This document shows, piece by piece, positions 42,648 through 53,628 of a DNA stretch of 64,000 nt. Every line of letters begins with the position of its first letter. Position 1 is the first letter of the stretch. Position numbers and translations under genes: made by a program. The stretch covers positions 2,976,001 through 3,040,000 of the forward strand of contig NZ_JASF01000005.1 in assembly GCF_000622405.1 (NCBI RefSeq), read 5' to 3'. Below the pieces are notes generated by a model. The model ran no database searches and was not told the origin of the DNA. It was given only the letters and a program-made list of their open reading frames with translations. This DNA is from Sulfitobacter donghicola DSW-25 = KCTC 12864 = JCM 14565. Its GTDB lineage: Bacteria; Pseudomonadota; Alphaproteobacteria; Rhodobacterales; Rhodobacteraceae.

Positions 42648-43903
42648 ACCATCTCCGCTTTGAATGCCAATCCACCGCCCTGACCGTAGCGCTCACGGTT
42701 CAGACTGTGGCCCATCAGATCGCGGCGTACGCGGTCATCCACACCCGCCCGCAACAGACGATCCTCAAAACTGTGGCGCAGCGAATACATGACGTGTTGC
42801 TCGCTCTCCATCAGCCCATGCGCGCGCAGGTATTTGTTCACTGTACTGGACAGCGTGGCATCGCTGTCGCGGTAGGTCGGGAAGCCGTCCGGGAAAGCAC
42901 GCATCGCGTCAAGGCTGACACCAACCAGCGGAATGACACGTTTTGAGTTCTTGTTCTTGATTGCGCGCCCCTCGCGTGGCGCGATGACCATGTGCGGGAT
43001 CTCGGCCTCAAGACAGAACTGTCTCGGCGCAGCACAGGCCGCCTCTGACGGGCGATAGCCAGTGTTGACCATACCCAGAAAAATCGCCCGCGCCTCTGGG
43101 TTCAGCGTCATCAACGCGTCTGGGCGCAAGAGTTTCGTGCGGATCCAGTCGTCGCTGAACGGTGGGCGCTCGGATTTCTCGCCTTCTTTGAACGCAAGCC
43201 CATCAAGTGGCAGGTCCAGTCCCAGTCGCTTCATCTTGTTGACGGTTTTCAGAACCTCGCCAAGATGGATGAGGTCCTTGTTCGCACTGTTGGCGGTAAG
43301 ACCCCCGATCTCGATCCGCTCCTGCCAGTACCCCCGGAACTCCAGCATATCATCGGCAGTGATATGGTTCATCGGCTTGTCGCCCACGACGCTCACGAAA
43401 TTCCGGACTGCTTTCTTGCGCGGGTTCTCCCAACGCCGTTTCTGATCCTCGCTTTTGCCAAAGGTCTTGTCTTTCGCCAGCGTCCAATAGGCTTCCAGCG
43501 CCTGCGTGACAGTCAACGCCGGAGGCTGCTTTGTCCCCAGAACGGCTGCTGCCTCGAGAAGATCCGGCCTCTGGTCTCGATTGGCAATCGTTTCAATCCG
43601 ATCCAGCAGTGTGTCGATTGGCAGCTGCACCACCTGATCCAGCGGCATGTACCGCACACCCTTGGCCGATGCCAAATCCTGAACAGCCTCAAAATGCTTT
43701 ACCGCATCGTCATCATGACCGGACAGCCGCGCTTTCCACGCCGCAACCTGTTCGTTCCAAACTGCGGGGGCTTTCTCACACGCAAGCCGCCGAGAATCCG
43801 TTTTAAGACTGATCCAGACCTCGGAGCGAGATTCGATCTGCTGAAATTCCACAGGCACACGGCGGCGCAGGCACCACTGATTTCCTCGTTTGATCACAGA
43901 CAT
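42629..43903 (-). CDS. tyrosine recombinase / integrase of the island
   Basis: A 424-residue integrase. The N-terminus SVIKRGNQWCLRRRVPVEFQ is of the DUF6538 type, followed by a SAM-like core-binding domain. The catalytic residues are visible: Arg in TGYRPSEA, His and Arg in SLRHSFEDR, His in LMGHS and Tyr in RERYGQG. I start it at SVIKRG; the open frame has 15 more codons. Its gene lies about 145 bases from the tRNA-Ser(CGA) 3' end, the standard position for an island integrase acting on that tRNA. Confidence 0.93.
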   Translation of the reverse strand: MSVIKRGNQWCLRRRVPVEFQQIESRSEVWISLKTDSRRLACEKAPAVWNEQVAAWKARLSGHDDDAVKHFEAVQDLASAKGVRYMPLDQVVQLPIDTLLDRIETIANRDQRPDLLEAAAVLGTKQPPALTVTQALEAYWTLAKDKTFGKSEDQKRRWENPRKKAVRNFVSVVGDKPMNHITADDMLEFRGYWQERIEIGGLTANSANKDLIHLGEVLKTVNKMKRLGLDLPLDGLAFKEGEKSERPPFSDDWIRTKLLRPDALMTLNPEARAIFLGMVNTGYRPSEAACAAPRQFCLEAEIPHMVIAPREGRAIKNKNSKRVIPLVGVSLDAMRAFPDGFPTYRDSDATLSSTVNKYLRAHGLMESEQHVMYSLRHSFEDRLLRAGVDDRVRRDLMGHSLNRERYGQGGGLAFKAEMVQRIAF

Positions 43904-44048
43904 AACATACCCCGTGACGAACCTGCCGTGTAGCAGATTGTGTAGCAATTTCGGAGTGTTCTATTGGCCCATAAGATACGAAAAACACCCTTTAGAGGGG
44001 TAAGTACTCGTAAAATATAAGGTTTCAAGTTTTCGGAAGGAAAAGTCA

Positions 44049-44062
44049 TGGCGGAGAGACAG
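44049..44062. other. proximal attachment site (att) in the tRNA 3' end
   Basis: TGGCGGAGAGACAG, the complement of the last 14 bases of tRNA-Ser(CGA) including CCA. It repeats at 29274-29287 in the same direction, defining the island. Confidence 0.8.
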
Positions 44063-44139
44063 GGATTCGAACCCTGGGAACCCTTTAGAGGCTCAACGGT
44101 TTTCGAAACCGTCCCGTTCGACCACTCCGGCACCTCTCC
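44049..44139 (-). tRNA. tRNA-Ser (anticodon CGA)
   Basis: A class II tRNA with a long variable arm and encoded CCA at 44051-44049. The anticodon stem is ACGGT/ACCGT with loop TTCGAAA, so the anticodon CGA is the complement of 44103-44105. It reads UCG codons. Its 3' end faces the island and serves as the attachment site; the gene stays whole after integration. Confidence 0.97.
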
Positions 44140-44281
44140 GCGGGGGTCTTGGGGCCGTGCTTTAGTCCTGTTTGGGAGGGTGAGCAAGAGCGGGTTTGCG
44201 CATCTTTGCCTGTTTTTGGGTTTTTCATTGCAGAGCCAAGAAGAACAGCTAGTTTGAGAGGGTAACCACAAAGGAAAACCC

Positions 44282-45124
44282 ATGCATTTGATCCGCAGAT
44301 TTCTGATGACCCCTGTTGTCCTGTTGATGTTGGGCTGTTCGGCGATGATGGCGCATGCGCAAGCTTTGGAAACCGAAGACCTAGAGGCGTTTCTAGAGGT
44401 CACCGGCTTTGACGTCGCCTTGGAAAGCATTCGCCTGTCTGCGGATGCTGCGCCGCAAATGTTGGGTCTGCAGGCCGAAGATTTCGGCTCAGAGTGGAAA
44501 CGGCTGGTGTCAGAAGTGTTCGAGACCGATTTGATGCATGACATGGCGCTGGATATTCTGGGCAAAACGCTTACCGAGACGCAGCTTGAACATGCTTCGG
44601 GGTTTTATGCCTCTGATCTGGGTAAACGATTGGTTGTGGTGGAAAACAGCTCTCATATGGTTGAGGAAGACGGCCTGAAATCGGAAAGCGGCGGGCAGAT
44701 TATTGAAGGTCTCAAAAGCATCGGTTCGCCCCGAGTTGCGATTTTAGAGCGTTTGAACCGCGCCAGCGGCAGCGAGGAAACCTCACTGCGTTCGATCCAA
44801 GAGGTGCAAATCCGGTTCTTGATGGCGGCCGCAGGTGCTGGCGTGATCGAGTTGCAGATGGATGAACCTGATCTGCGCGAAGCGATGCGATCTCAGGAAG
44901 CCGAGCTGCGGACCAACCTGCGCCAAAGCGCACTAGAGGGCGCGGCCTATACTTATCAGGCCTTTTCGGATGATGAGATGGTCGCCTATGCAAAAGCCTT
45001 GGAAGACCCGAAAATGATAGAGGTGTATAACCTTATGAACGCGGTTCAATATGAAATCATGGCCAATCGGTTCGAGGCGGTGGCGGATCGCTTGCGGGTC
45101 ATGCAGCCTAGTCAGGATCTGTAA
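44282..45124 (+). CDS. DUF2059-containing exported protein
   Basis: A 280-residue protein with a signal peptide (TPVVLLMLGCSAMMAHAQA). The cysteine in LGCSAM has some lipobox character but the context VLLMLGC is imperfect. The mature part has an all-helical DUF2059 pattern with FYASDLGKRLVVVENSS near residue 100. The function of DUF2059 is unknown; it is periplasmic by the signal. It is followed by a second DUF2059-like gene joined by TAATG. Confidence 0.8.
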   Translation: MHLIRRFLMTPVVLLMLGCSAMMAHAQALETEDLEAFLEVTGFDVALESIRLSADAAPQMLGLQAEDFGSEWKRLVSEVFETDLMHDMALDILGKTLTETQLEHASGFYASDLGKRLVVVENSSHMVEEDGLKSESGGQIIEGLKSIGSPRVAILERLNRASGSEETSLRSIQEVQIRFLMAAAGAGVIELQMDEPDLREAMRSQEAELRTNLRQSALEGAAYTYQAFSDDEMVAYAKALEDPKMIEVYNLMNAVQYEIMANRFEAVADRLRVMQPSQDL

Positions 45125-45933
45125 TGCGTCGTCTTCTTGCTGTTCTTTTGGTGCTGGTTACTGCGCTGCCTCTTTGGGCGGGAGCGCGTCATACTGTTTT
45201 GATGGATGTTCTTAAGGTCAGAGAACTCAGCGGCATCCTGCATGAGGAAGGGCTGGAATTTGGGGCCACTTTGAACCGTGACTGGCTAGAGGGGCAGGGC
45301 GGCGCAGCGTGGAGCCAGCAAGTTACGCAGATATACAACCGTGATCGCATAAGCGAAGGCATTCGCGCAGGGCTGGAACCTGCTCTTGAAGGGGAGGCGC
45401 TGGAGGATGCGATCAGCTTTTTCGCCTCTGACCTTGGTAGCCAGATCATCACGCTGGAAAATTCGGCCCGCCGTGCAATGGCCGATCCGCTGGTGGAAGA
45501 ACAGGCGCGCGCCCAATTTGCCCAGCGGCAAGGCGGGGACGACCCCTATATCCAGCAAATCAACCGGATGATTGTGGCAGGTGATCTGATCAACCGAAAC
45601 GTCACATCCGCGCTGAATTCAAACTATCACTTTCTGCGCGCTTTGGTGGATGGCGATATTTATATGATGAGCGAAGACGAAATCCTACAGGATGTGATGT
45701 CAGAGCGCGCTGACATCGAAGCGGATACCGAAAGCTGGCTTGGCGCGTTTCTGACGCTGGCCTATAGCCCTTTGTCCTTGGATGAATTGACAGCCTATGC
45801 CGACTTTTCAGAAACCAAAGCGGGCAAGGCGCTGAACGCTGGATTATTTGCGGGTTTTGACCCACTGTATGAGGATATTTCCTATGCTTTGGGCCGCGCT
45901 ATGGCGCTCAACATGGCTGCTGAGGAGCTGTGA
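45124..45933 (+). CDS. second DUF2059-like exported protein
   Basis: A 269-residue protein with a signal peptide (RRLLAVLLVLVTALPLWAGA) and the same helical pattern as its upstream neighbour. FFASDLGSQIITLENSAR matches FYASDLGKRLVVVENSS in position and form, so the two are tandem paralogues. The ATG shares its A with the upstream TAA. A hetero-complex in the periplasm is plausible but only inferred. Confidence 0.78.
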   Translation: MRRLLAVLLVLVTALPLWAGARHTVLMDVLKVRELSGILHEEGLEFGATLNRDWLEGQGGAAWSQQVTQIYNRDRISEGIRAGLEPALEGEALEDAISFFASDLGSQIITLENSARRAMADPLVEEQARAQFAQRQGGDDPYIQQINRMIVAGDLINRNVTSALNSNYHFLRALVDGDIYMMSEDEILQDVMSERADIEADTESWLGAFLTLAYSPLSLDELTAYADFSETKAGKALNAGLFAGFDPLYEDISYALGRAMALNMAAEEL

Positions 45934-46034
45934 AGCACGCGCGCGCGCCGTTGGCAGGTTTTGTTGCAGCGGCGGTTTGCCGATATATGTTGGAAAATAA
46001 GGGGAAAGCGCGGTAATCACGCTTGACTTATTTC

Positions 46035-46040
46035 TATAAT
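46035..46040 (+). promoter_or_regulatory. perfect -10 box of the rplU-rpmA promoter
   Basis: TATAAT upstream of the leader hairpin of rplU. A matching -35 at 17 bp is weak, so the promoter call rests mainly on the -10. Confidence 0.45.
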
Positions 46041-46057
46041 CGCCCGATAAGCCGCCA

Positions 46058-46092
46058 TCCCGACAGACCATTCTGTTTTCGGGACTATTTTT
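46058..46092 (+). promoter_or_regulatory. leader hairpin, possible attenuator before rplU
   Basis: TCCCGA/TCGGGA and CAGA/TCTG stack into one hairpin (46058-46084), followed by CTATTTTT. It sits in the 5' leader about 110 bases before the L21 start and has the form of a terminator. Confidence 0.5.
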
Positions 46093-46198
46093 AATGACGC
46101 CCCAAGGGCGCGCTGTTCCAGGTGGATCAAGGCGAAAACCTGATCCGAAACACCCAATACGGGGGGCCAAAGAACGCGGCAAAAGTGAAGGAAGACCT

Positions 46199-46924
46199 AT
46201 GTTTGCGGTCCTGAAGACAGGCGGTAAGCAATATAAAGTTCAAGCGGGCGATATGCTGCGCGTAGAACGTATTGCGGCATCTGCCGGTGAGACAGTTCAA
46301 TTCAACGAAGTACTGATGCTGGGCGGTGACAACCCTCAGGTTGGTTCCCCAATGATCGAAGACGCCGGCGTTCAAGCCGAAGTTGTTGACCAGATCAAAG
46401 GCGAAAAAGTAATCCACTTCGTAAAACGCCGTCGTAAGCACTCCTCCAAGCGCACAAAGGGTCACCGTCAAAAACTGACCTTGGTCAAGATCACAGACAT
46501 CTTGGCATCCGGCGCTGGTAAATCCGGTGTTGCAGCCGCCGTTGGTACGGGTTCCGTATCTGCAGCAGCCGTTGCAGCGATCACAGGCGCATCTGCGGAT
46601 GCAGCTCCTGCGAAGAAAGCAAAAGCAGCCAAGCCAGCGAAAGCGGCAAAGCCTGCTAAAGAAGCAAAAGCTGACGCGCCAAAAGCTGAAAAGCCAGCTA
46701 AGGCGAAGAAAGCAGCCAAGTCCGACGGCGACGATCTGTCCAAGATCTCTGGTGTTGGTCCGGTTATCGTAGGCAAGCTGCACGCTGAAGGCATAACAAC
46801 ATTCGCACAGATTGCGGCATGGACAGATGCAGACGTGGAAGCTATTGAAGAGAAACTGTCGTTCAAAGGTCGTGTGGGTCGTGAAGACTGGATCGCACAG
46901 GCTAAAGAGCTGGCAAAAGGTTAA
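46199..46924 (+). CDS. rplU: 50S ribosomal protein L21 with long C-terminal extension
   Basis: A 241-residue protein. Residues 1-103 are bL21 ([18 protein letters not shown] at the start, [14 protein letters not shown] near the end). A Lys/Ala/Pro-rich linker (about 135-180) leads to a helix-hairpin-helix domain, [21 protein letters not shown]21 binds domain I of 23S rRNA. The extension is, from memory, usual in Rhodobacterales and resembles the tail seen on their NADH dehydrogenase subunit E. It more than doubles the protein. The start was set at 46199 after AAGGAAG. rpmA follows after 11 bases. Confidence 0.95.
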   Translation: MFAVLKTGGKQYKVQAGDMLRVERIAASAGETVQFNEVLMLGGDNPQVGSPMIEDAGVQAEVVDQIKGEKVIHFVKRRRKHSSKRTKGHRQKLTLVKITDILASGAGKSGVAAAVGTGSVSAAAVAAITGASADAAPAKKAKAAKPAKAAKPAKEAKADAPKAEKPAKAKKAAKSDGDDLSKISGVGPVIVGKLHAEGITTFAQIAAWTDADVEAIEEKLSFKGRVGREDWIAQAKELAKG

Positions 46925-46935
46925 GGAGAGACCTA

Positions 46936-47205
46936 ATGGCACATAAAAAAGCAGGCGGCTCGTCCCGTAACGGCCGCGACTCAGCTGGTCGTCGTCTTGG
47001 CGTAAAGAAATATGGCGGCGAAGCCGTGATCCCTGGCAACATTGTCGTGCGTCAGCGCGGCACAAAGTTCTGGCCTGGTGAAAACGTTGGCATGGGCAAA
47101 GACCACACAATCTTTGCAACTGTTGAAGGCAATGTTCAGTTCCACAAGGGCCTGAAAAACCGCACGTTCATCTCCATCGTTCCGGTGGCGGAAGCTGCTG
47201 AATAA
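46936..47205 (+). CDS. rpmA: 50S ribosomal protein L27
   Basis: An 89-residue bL27 ([20 protein letters not shown] at the N-terminus, then [19 protein letters not shown]). The N-terminal tail reaches the peptidyl-transferase centre. It begins directly with Ala after Met, without the cleavable extension found in Firmicutes. It is preceded by AAGGAGAG and is co-transcribed with rplU. Confidence 0.97.
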   Translation: MAHKKAGGSSRNGRDSAGRRLGVKKYGGEAVIPGNIVVRQRGTKFWPGENVGMGKDHTIFATVEGNVQFHKGLKNRTFISIVPVAEAAE

Positions 47206-47233
47206 GCCGTATCCGTAAGATGTGACAAAATCA

Positions 47234-47264
47234 GGGATCGGCGGAAACGCCGGTCCCTTTTTTA
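47234..47264 (+). terminator. Rho-independent terminator of rplU-rpmA
   Basis: GGGATCGGCG and CGCCGGTCCC pair over 10 bp (one T-G) around a GAAA loop, followed by TTTTTTATTTTT. Confidence 0.93.
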
Positions 47265-47348
47265 TTTTTGCTCTAGCCCAGAAAGGAGTGAGCGTATGAG
47301 ACAGTTTCAGAACGATCATTCCTTTGTTGCTAAGCGAGGAGGCCATTG

Positions 47349-47951
47349 ATGAGCATTTCAATCCTTCCCTTGGCGATCTTTGCCTTGTCCCAAGTCGGCA
47401 CACCGGGCCCTGCGAATATGGCTTTGCTTGCGACGGGCGCGCGTTTTGGTTTTCGGGCTGCATTGCCGTTTGTTGCGGGCGTTGCTTTGGGCAAACAGCT
47501 CATCATTTGGCCCATCGGCTTTGGCTTGATGGAGCTGGCGGCCTCGGCGCCGCTGCTGTTTGCCGCGCTTAAATATGTTTCTGCGGCCTATATCATTTGG
47601 CTGGCGTGGAAGGTTGCGAACCTGCGTTTGGGTCAGCGCGAGACTGGTGCGCGCGCCCCTGGTTTTGCGGCTGGATTGATCGTGCATCCGCTGAACCCCA
47701 AAGCATGGGCCATGATCGTCGGTAGTTTCACCGCCTTTGTCGGGCCCGACATCGCGCCATTTACCGCAACTGCTACGGTGGCGGCGGTGTTGTTGGCCTG
47801 CCAGCTGGTGATGCACCCGCTTTGGACATTGGGGGGCGACGCGATTGCCCGCACTGTTGCAGGCACCCGAGCCGAACCTTACCTGATGTGGACGCTTGCG
47901 GCGCTCACCGTTGCTTCGGTTTTGTTTGTTCTATTTGCTGGAGGATCCTGA
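47349..47951 (+). CDS. LysE/RhtB-family amino-acid exporter
   Basis: A 200-residue inner-membrane protein with five to six hydrophobic helices and the family motif VGTPGPANMALLATGAR near the N-terminus. Members export amino acids such as lysine, threonine or homoserine lactone. An AGGAGG site precedes ATG 47349. The gene follows a terminator and leads a set with the GNAT and obgE genes. The substrate cannot be told. Confidence 0.9.
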   Translation: MSISILPLAIFALSQVGTPGPANMALLATGARFGFRAALPFVAGVALGKQLIIWPIGFGLMELAASAPLLFAALKYVSAAYIIWLAWKVANLRLGQRETGARAPGFAAGLIVHPLNPKAWAMIVGSFTAFVGPDIAPFTATATVAAVLLACQLVMHPLWTLGGDAIARTVAGTRAEPYLMWTLAALTVASVLFVLFAGGS

Positions 47952-47954
47952 ATT

Positions 47955-50636
<2,682 letters not shown>

Positions 50637-50645
50637 GGACATAAG

Positions 50646-51911
50646 ATGACACAGACTTCTGACATTTCCACCTTGATGGCTGATATCGGCGCACGCGCAA
50701 AAGCGGCGGCCGCTGAATTGGCAACAGCCACAGCCGAGCGCAAACATGCTGCCTTGATTTCAGCCGCAGAAGCCGTTTGGAAAAACCGCGAAGCCATTTT
50801 TGCCGCTAATGCTGAAGATATGGTGTTTGGTACCGAAAAGGGCCTCAGCCCCGCGATGTTAGACCGCTTGAAGCTGGACGAAGAACGCTTGCAGGGGATT
50901 ATCGACGGTTTGCGTGCCATTGCCGAACAGGCTGATCCCGTGGGCGAGGTGATCTCGGAATGGGAGCAGCCGAATGGTTTGAATATCCGCCGTGTGCGGA
51001 CGCCTTTGGGGGTGATCGGGGTCATCTATGAATCGCGCCCGAATGTGACAGCCGATGCGGGTGCGCTTTGCCTCAAGGCAGGGAATGCGGTGATTTTGCG
51101 CGGCGGTTCCGAGAGTTTTCACAGCAGCCGCGCCTTGCATGCCTGCCTTCAGGAAGGGCTACGCGATGCGAACCTCCCCGAAGACGCGATCCTGCTGGTG
51201 CCCACCCGTGATCGCGCAGCGGTGCAGGAAATGCTGACGATGACAGATACAATTGATGTGATTGTGCCACGTGGCGGCAAGGGTCTGGTTGGTTTGGTCC
51301 AGCGGGAAGCTCGCGTGCCCGTGTTTGCGCACCTTGAGGGGATTGTTCACATCTATATCGACAAAGAGGCCGATGCAGAAAAGGCTTTGAAGGTCGTGTT
51401 GAACGCCAAAACCCGCCGCACAGGGATCTGTGGCGCGGCGGAATGTTTACTGATCCACAAAGACGTCGCTCAGACGATAGGCATGGGGGTGATCCGTGCG
51501 CTGGTTGATGCGGGCGTCGAAGTGCGTGGAGACGCTGAATTGCAGCAAATCCAAGGCGTTATCGCTGCCGCAGACGATGATTGGGGGCGCGAGTTTTTGG
51601 ATATGATCGTTGCGGCCCGTCAAGTGGACGGGATCGACCAAGCGATTGATCACATCCGTCAATACGGCTCAAACCACACAGATTGCATCATCACCGAAGA
51701 TGCGGATGCTGCGGTGAAATTTATGAATACGCTGGATAGTGCGATCATCATGCACAATGCCTCGACCCAGTTTGCGGATGGCGGAGAGTTTGGCATGGGG
51801 GCCGAGATCGGCATCGCCACGGGCAAGATGCATGCACGCGGCCCTGTCGGGGCGACCCAGCTCACCAGCTTTAAGTATCTGGTGACTGGAGATGGCGCGA
51901 TCCGCAGTTAA
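50646..51911 (+). CDS. proA: glutamate-5-semialdehyde dehydrogenase
   Basis: A 421-residue NADPH-dependent reductase of the aldehyde dehydrogenase superfamily. It has [20 protein letters not shown], the catalytic cysteine in [12 protein letters not shown] and the end [15 protein letters not shown]. It reduces glutamyl phosphate made by ProB and forms the usual ProB-ProA pair. The last four bases overlap the end of the convergent chpT gene. Confidence 0.96.
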   Translation: MTQTSDISTLMADIGARAKAAAAELATATAERKHAALISAAEAVWKNREAIFAANAEDMVFGTEKGLSPAMLDRLKLDEERLQGIIDGLRAIAEQADPVGEVISEWEQPNGLNIRRVRTPLGVIGVIYESRPNVTADAGALCLKAGNAVILRGGSESFHSSRALHACLQEGLRDANLPEDAILLVPTRDRAAVQEMLTMTDTIDVIVPRGGKGLVGLVQREARVPVFAHLEGIVHIYIDKEADAEKALKVVLNAKTRRTGICGAAECLLIHKDVAQTIGMGVIRALVDAGVEVRGDAELQQIQGVIAAADDDWGREFLDMIVAARQVDGIDQAIDHIRQYGSNHTDCIITEDADAAVKFMNTLDSAIIMHNASTQFADGGEFGMGAEIGIATGKMHARGPVGATQLTSFKYLVTGDGAIRS

Positions 51912-52501
51912 ATCGTCATTGTGATGAGGTTTTCATCTTTGACGATCGACAACTTCCGATCTGATTTTTGGGAAAGATGTGGCAAAAGGCCAAACTGCAA
52001 CTGGGCTGGCAGCAGTTTTTCCTCATAAATAGCCCCTTCGAGCAAGCCCCAGAGCGCGGGATCAATTGTGAACTTGTCGGCATGGCCTTTCATGACCAGT
52101 TGACCCTCCGCGAAGGAGACTTCGATTCTGCCGCCGAATGGCATGCCGGTTTCAAGGCATAGCAGCGCCAGAAACGCCAAGCGCACAGTATCGCGCGGCA
52201 GCCCGTCCTGTGGGCCCCAAACAACCGATACCCGCGTCCCCGCATACATATCGTCCAGCACCGAGATGACCTCTTGGGGGCCAACCTGTTGGTTGCTGGC
52301 AGCGCCGAATGCGATGCGGAAAAAACGAATGCGGGCGCTTGCATTCTTCACGCTATCCGCGATGAGTTCCATTTCCATACTGCCGTCAGGGCAGGTTAGC
52401 TGTAACAGCTCCAAACCATTGTTGATGGCGCCAATTGGCGATATTAGGTCGTGACAAATCCGGCTGCCGATAAGTGCAGAAAAGTCGAATTCTTGGCCCA
52501 T
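51908..52501 (-). CDS. chpT: histidine phosphotransferase ChpT
   Basis: A 197-residue protein of the ChpT family. The phospho-accepting histidine is in [20 protein letters not shown], a dimerisation helix like that of histidine kinases, and the rest is a degenerate ATPase-like fold without ATP motifs. In Caulobacter and roseobacters ChpT passes phosphate from CckA to CtrA (and CpdR), controlling motility and cell-cycle genes. I start it at MGQEFDF; the upstream open frame overlaps the divergent DUF3553 gene and is not supported. Confidence 0.9.
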   Translation of the reverse strand: MGQEFDFSALIGSRICHDLISPIGAINNGLELLQLTCPDGSMEMELIADSVKNASARIRFFRIAFGAASNQQVGPQEVISVLDDMYAGTRVSVVWGPQDGLPRDTVRLAFLALLCLETGMPFGGRIEVSFAEGQLVMKGHADKFTIDPALWGLLEGAIYEEKLLPAQLQFGLLPHLSQKSDRKLSIVKDENLITMTI

Positions 52502-52534
52502 AACGGTGGCCTCCAATGGGTTAAGGAAACTAGG

Positions 52535-52717
52535 ATGGATGATTTCAATGCAATATTGACGCCGGGAATGTTGGTAAAACATCCCCAAATGCCAGATTGG
52601 GGCGTTGGACAAGTGCAAAGCAATATCGGTGGAAAGGTCACCGTCAACTTTAGGGAAACGGGTAAAGTTGTGATCGATAGCGCTCGGATAGCTTTGCTCC
52701 CTGTGTTTGAAACGTGA
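52535..52717 (+). CDS. DUF3553 small protein
   Basis: A 60-residue protein with LVKHPQMPDWGVGQVQS and KVTVNFRETGKVVID, the DUF3553 pattern, likely a small beta-barrel like the CarD/Tudor type. It starts at ATG 52535 after AAGGAAACTAGG. It lies divergent to chpT with 33 bases between the starts, so the two share a promoter region. Function unknown. Confidence 0.82.
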   Translation: MDDFNAILTPGMLVKHPQMPDWGVGQVQSNIGGKVTVNFRETGKVVIDSARIALLPVFET

Positions 52718-52863
52718 TGTCCATTTTTTCATCACCAGTTTGGTGATCTCCTAGCTAAACTTGAACATGAACAACCCTAGATTGCAACCATTAGCTGGGT
52801 CTTTGTGTTGTATAGTCGCAGCTGGCGGCTTATCTGGGGCGCGAATAGAAAATGAGGATCGTC

Positions 52864-53628
52864 ATGACCCGTCAGGGCCGGACAGAGTTTACAGTGAAAC
52901 TGGCAACATCCAATGCTGAGCTGCGCGCAGCGCAACGGCTTCGCTATGATGTGTTTATCGAAGAGCTGGGCGGCAGCGGAGAGCTGGTGGACCATGAAAA
53001 CCGATTGGAACGCGATCGCTTTGATCCCTTTTTCGACCACATGATCCTGACCCCTAAAGATAGTGATGAGGTGATCGGCGTTTACCGTTTGTTACGCGGC
53101 GCCAAAGCCGAACAGGCGGGCGGCTTTTATTCCGAGGGTGAATATGACCTTACGGTTTTGAAAAACTCGGGCCGGCGGTTGCTGGAACTGGGGCGGTCCT
53201 GTTTGCATCCGGATTACCGCGGGGGCAGTGCGATGCATTGCCTTTGGGGGGGGGTGGCCGAATATGTTGCCCAGCACAGGATAGAAGTCCTTTTTGGCGT
53301 TGCCAGCTTTCATGGAACAGATATTGAAAAGCTTGCTGCGCCGTTGTCGTTACTGCATGAGCGCCATTTGGCGCCACCAGAATTACGTGTACGGGCACAA
53401 GACAGCGCGTTCCAGCGCATGGATCTGGTGGATGTGGACAAATGCGATCGCGCTGCCGCCATGGTACAGGTGCCCAGCCTGATCAAGGCGTATTTGCGGC
53501 TAGGGGGCACTGTGGGTGAGGGGGCGTTTGTGGATCGTGATTTTAACACAACGGATGTGTGTTTGATTTTGGATACGGCGCAGATGAACGCGCGGCAGGC
53601 CCGCATATACGGGGGTAGCCGCGGATGA
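52864..53628 (+). CDS. olsB: ornithine-acyl-ACP N-acyltransferase
   Basis: A 254-residue GNAT-like protein of the OlsB type. It shows AQRLRYDVFIEELGG near residue 22, the conserved LELGRSCLHPDYRGGSAM and FGVASFHGTD. OlsB attaches a 3-hydroxy fatty acid to the alpha-amino group of ornithine to make lyso-ornithine lipid. ATG 52852 is four codons upstream and also possible; AGGAT fits 52864 better. The stop overlaps the olsA start by four bases (ATGA). Confidence 0.9.
   Translation: MTRQGRTEFTVKLATSNAELRAAQRLRYDVFIEELGGSGELVDHENRLERDRFDPFFDHMILTPKDSDEVIGVYRLLRGAKAEQAGGFYSEGEYDLTVLKNSGRRLLELGRSCLHPDYRGGSAMHCLWGGVAEYVAQHRIEVLFGVASFHGTDIEKLAAPLSLLHERHLAPPELRVRAQDSAFQRMDLVDVDKCDRAAAMVQVPSLIKAYLRLGGTVGEGAFVDRDFNTTDVCLILDTAQMNARQARIYGGSRG

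Larger units (their letters stand above)
29274..44062. mobile_element. genomic island / integrative mobilizable element in tRNA-Ser(CGA)
   Basis: A segment of about 14.8 kb between two direct copies of TGGCGGAGAGACAG, which on the minus strand is the 3' end of tRNA-Ser(CGA). It carries, from the tRNA inward, a tyrosine integrase, a small gene, a MobV-type relaxase, an AAA+ ATPase, an IS5 copy, a glycosyltransferase, an RTX glycosidase-like gene and a cluster of nested IS remnants. Integrase plus relaxase without conjugation genes defines an integrative mobilizable element. The island is gene-poor and IS-rich, unlike the tight operons on both sides. Confidence 0.85.

Noticed and set aside
46127..47119. 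330-codon minus-strand frame
   Set aside because: Antisense to rplU and rpmA; the very high Cys and Phe content arises from complementing Ala/Lys-rich codons.
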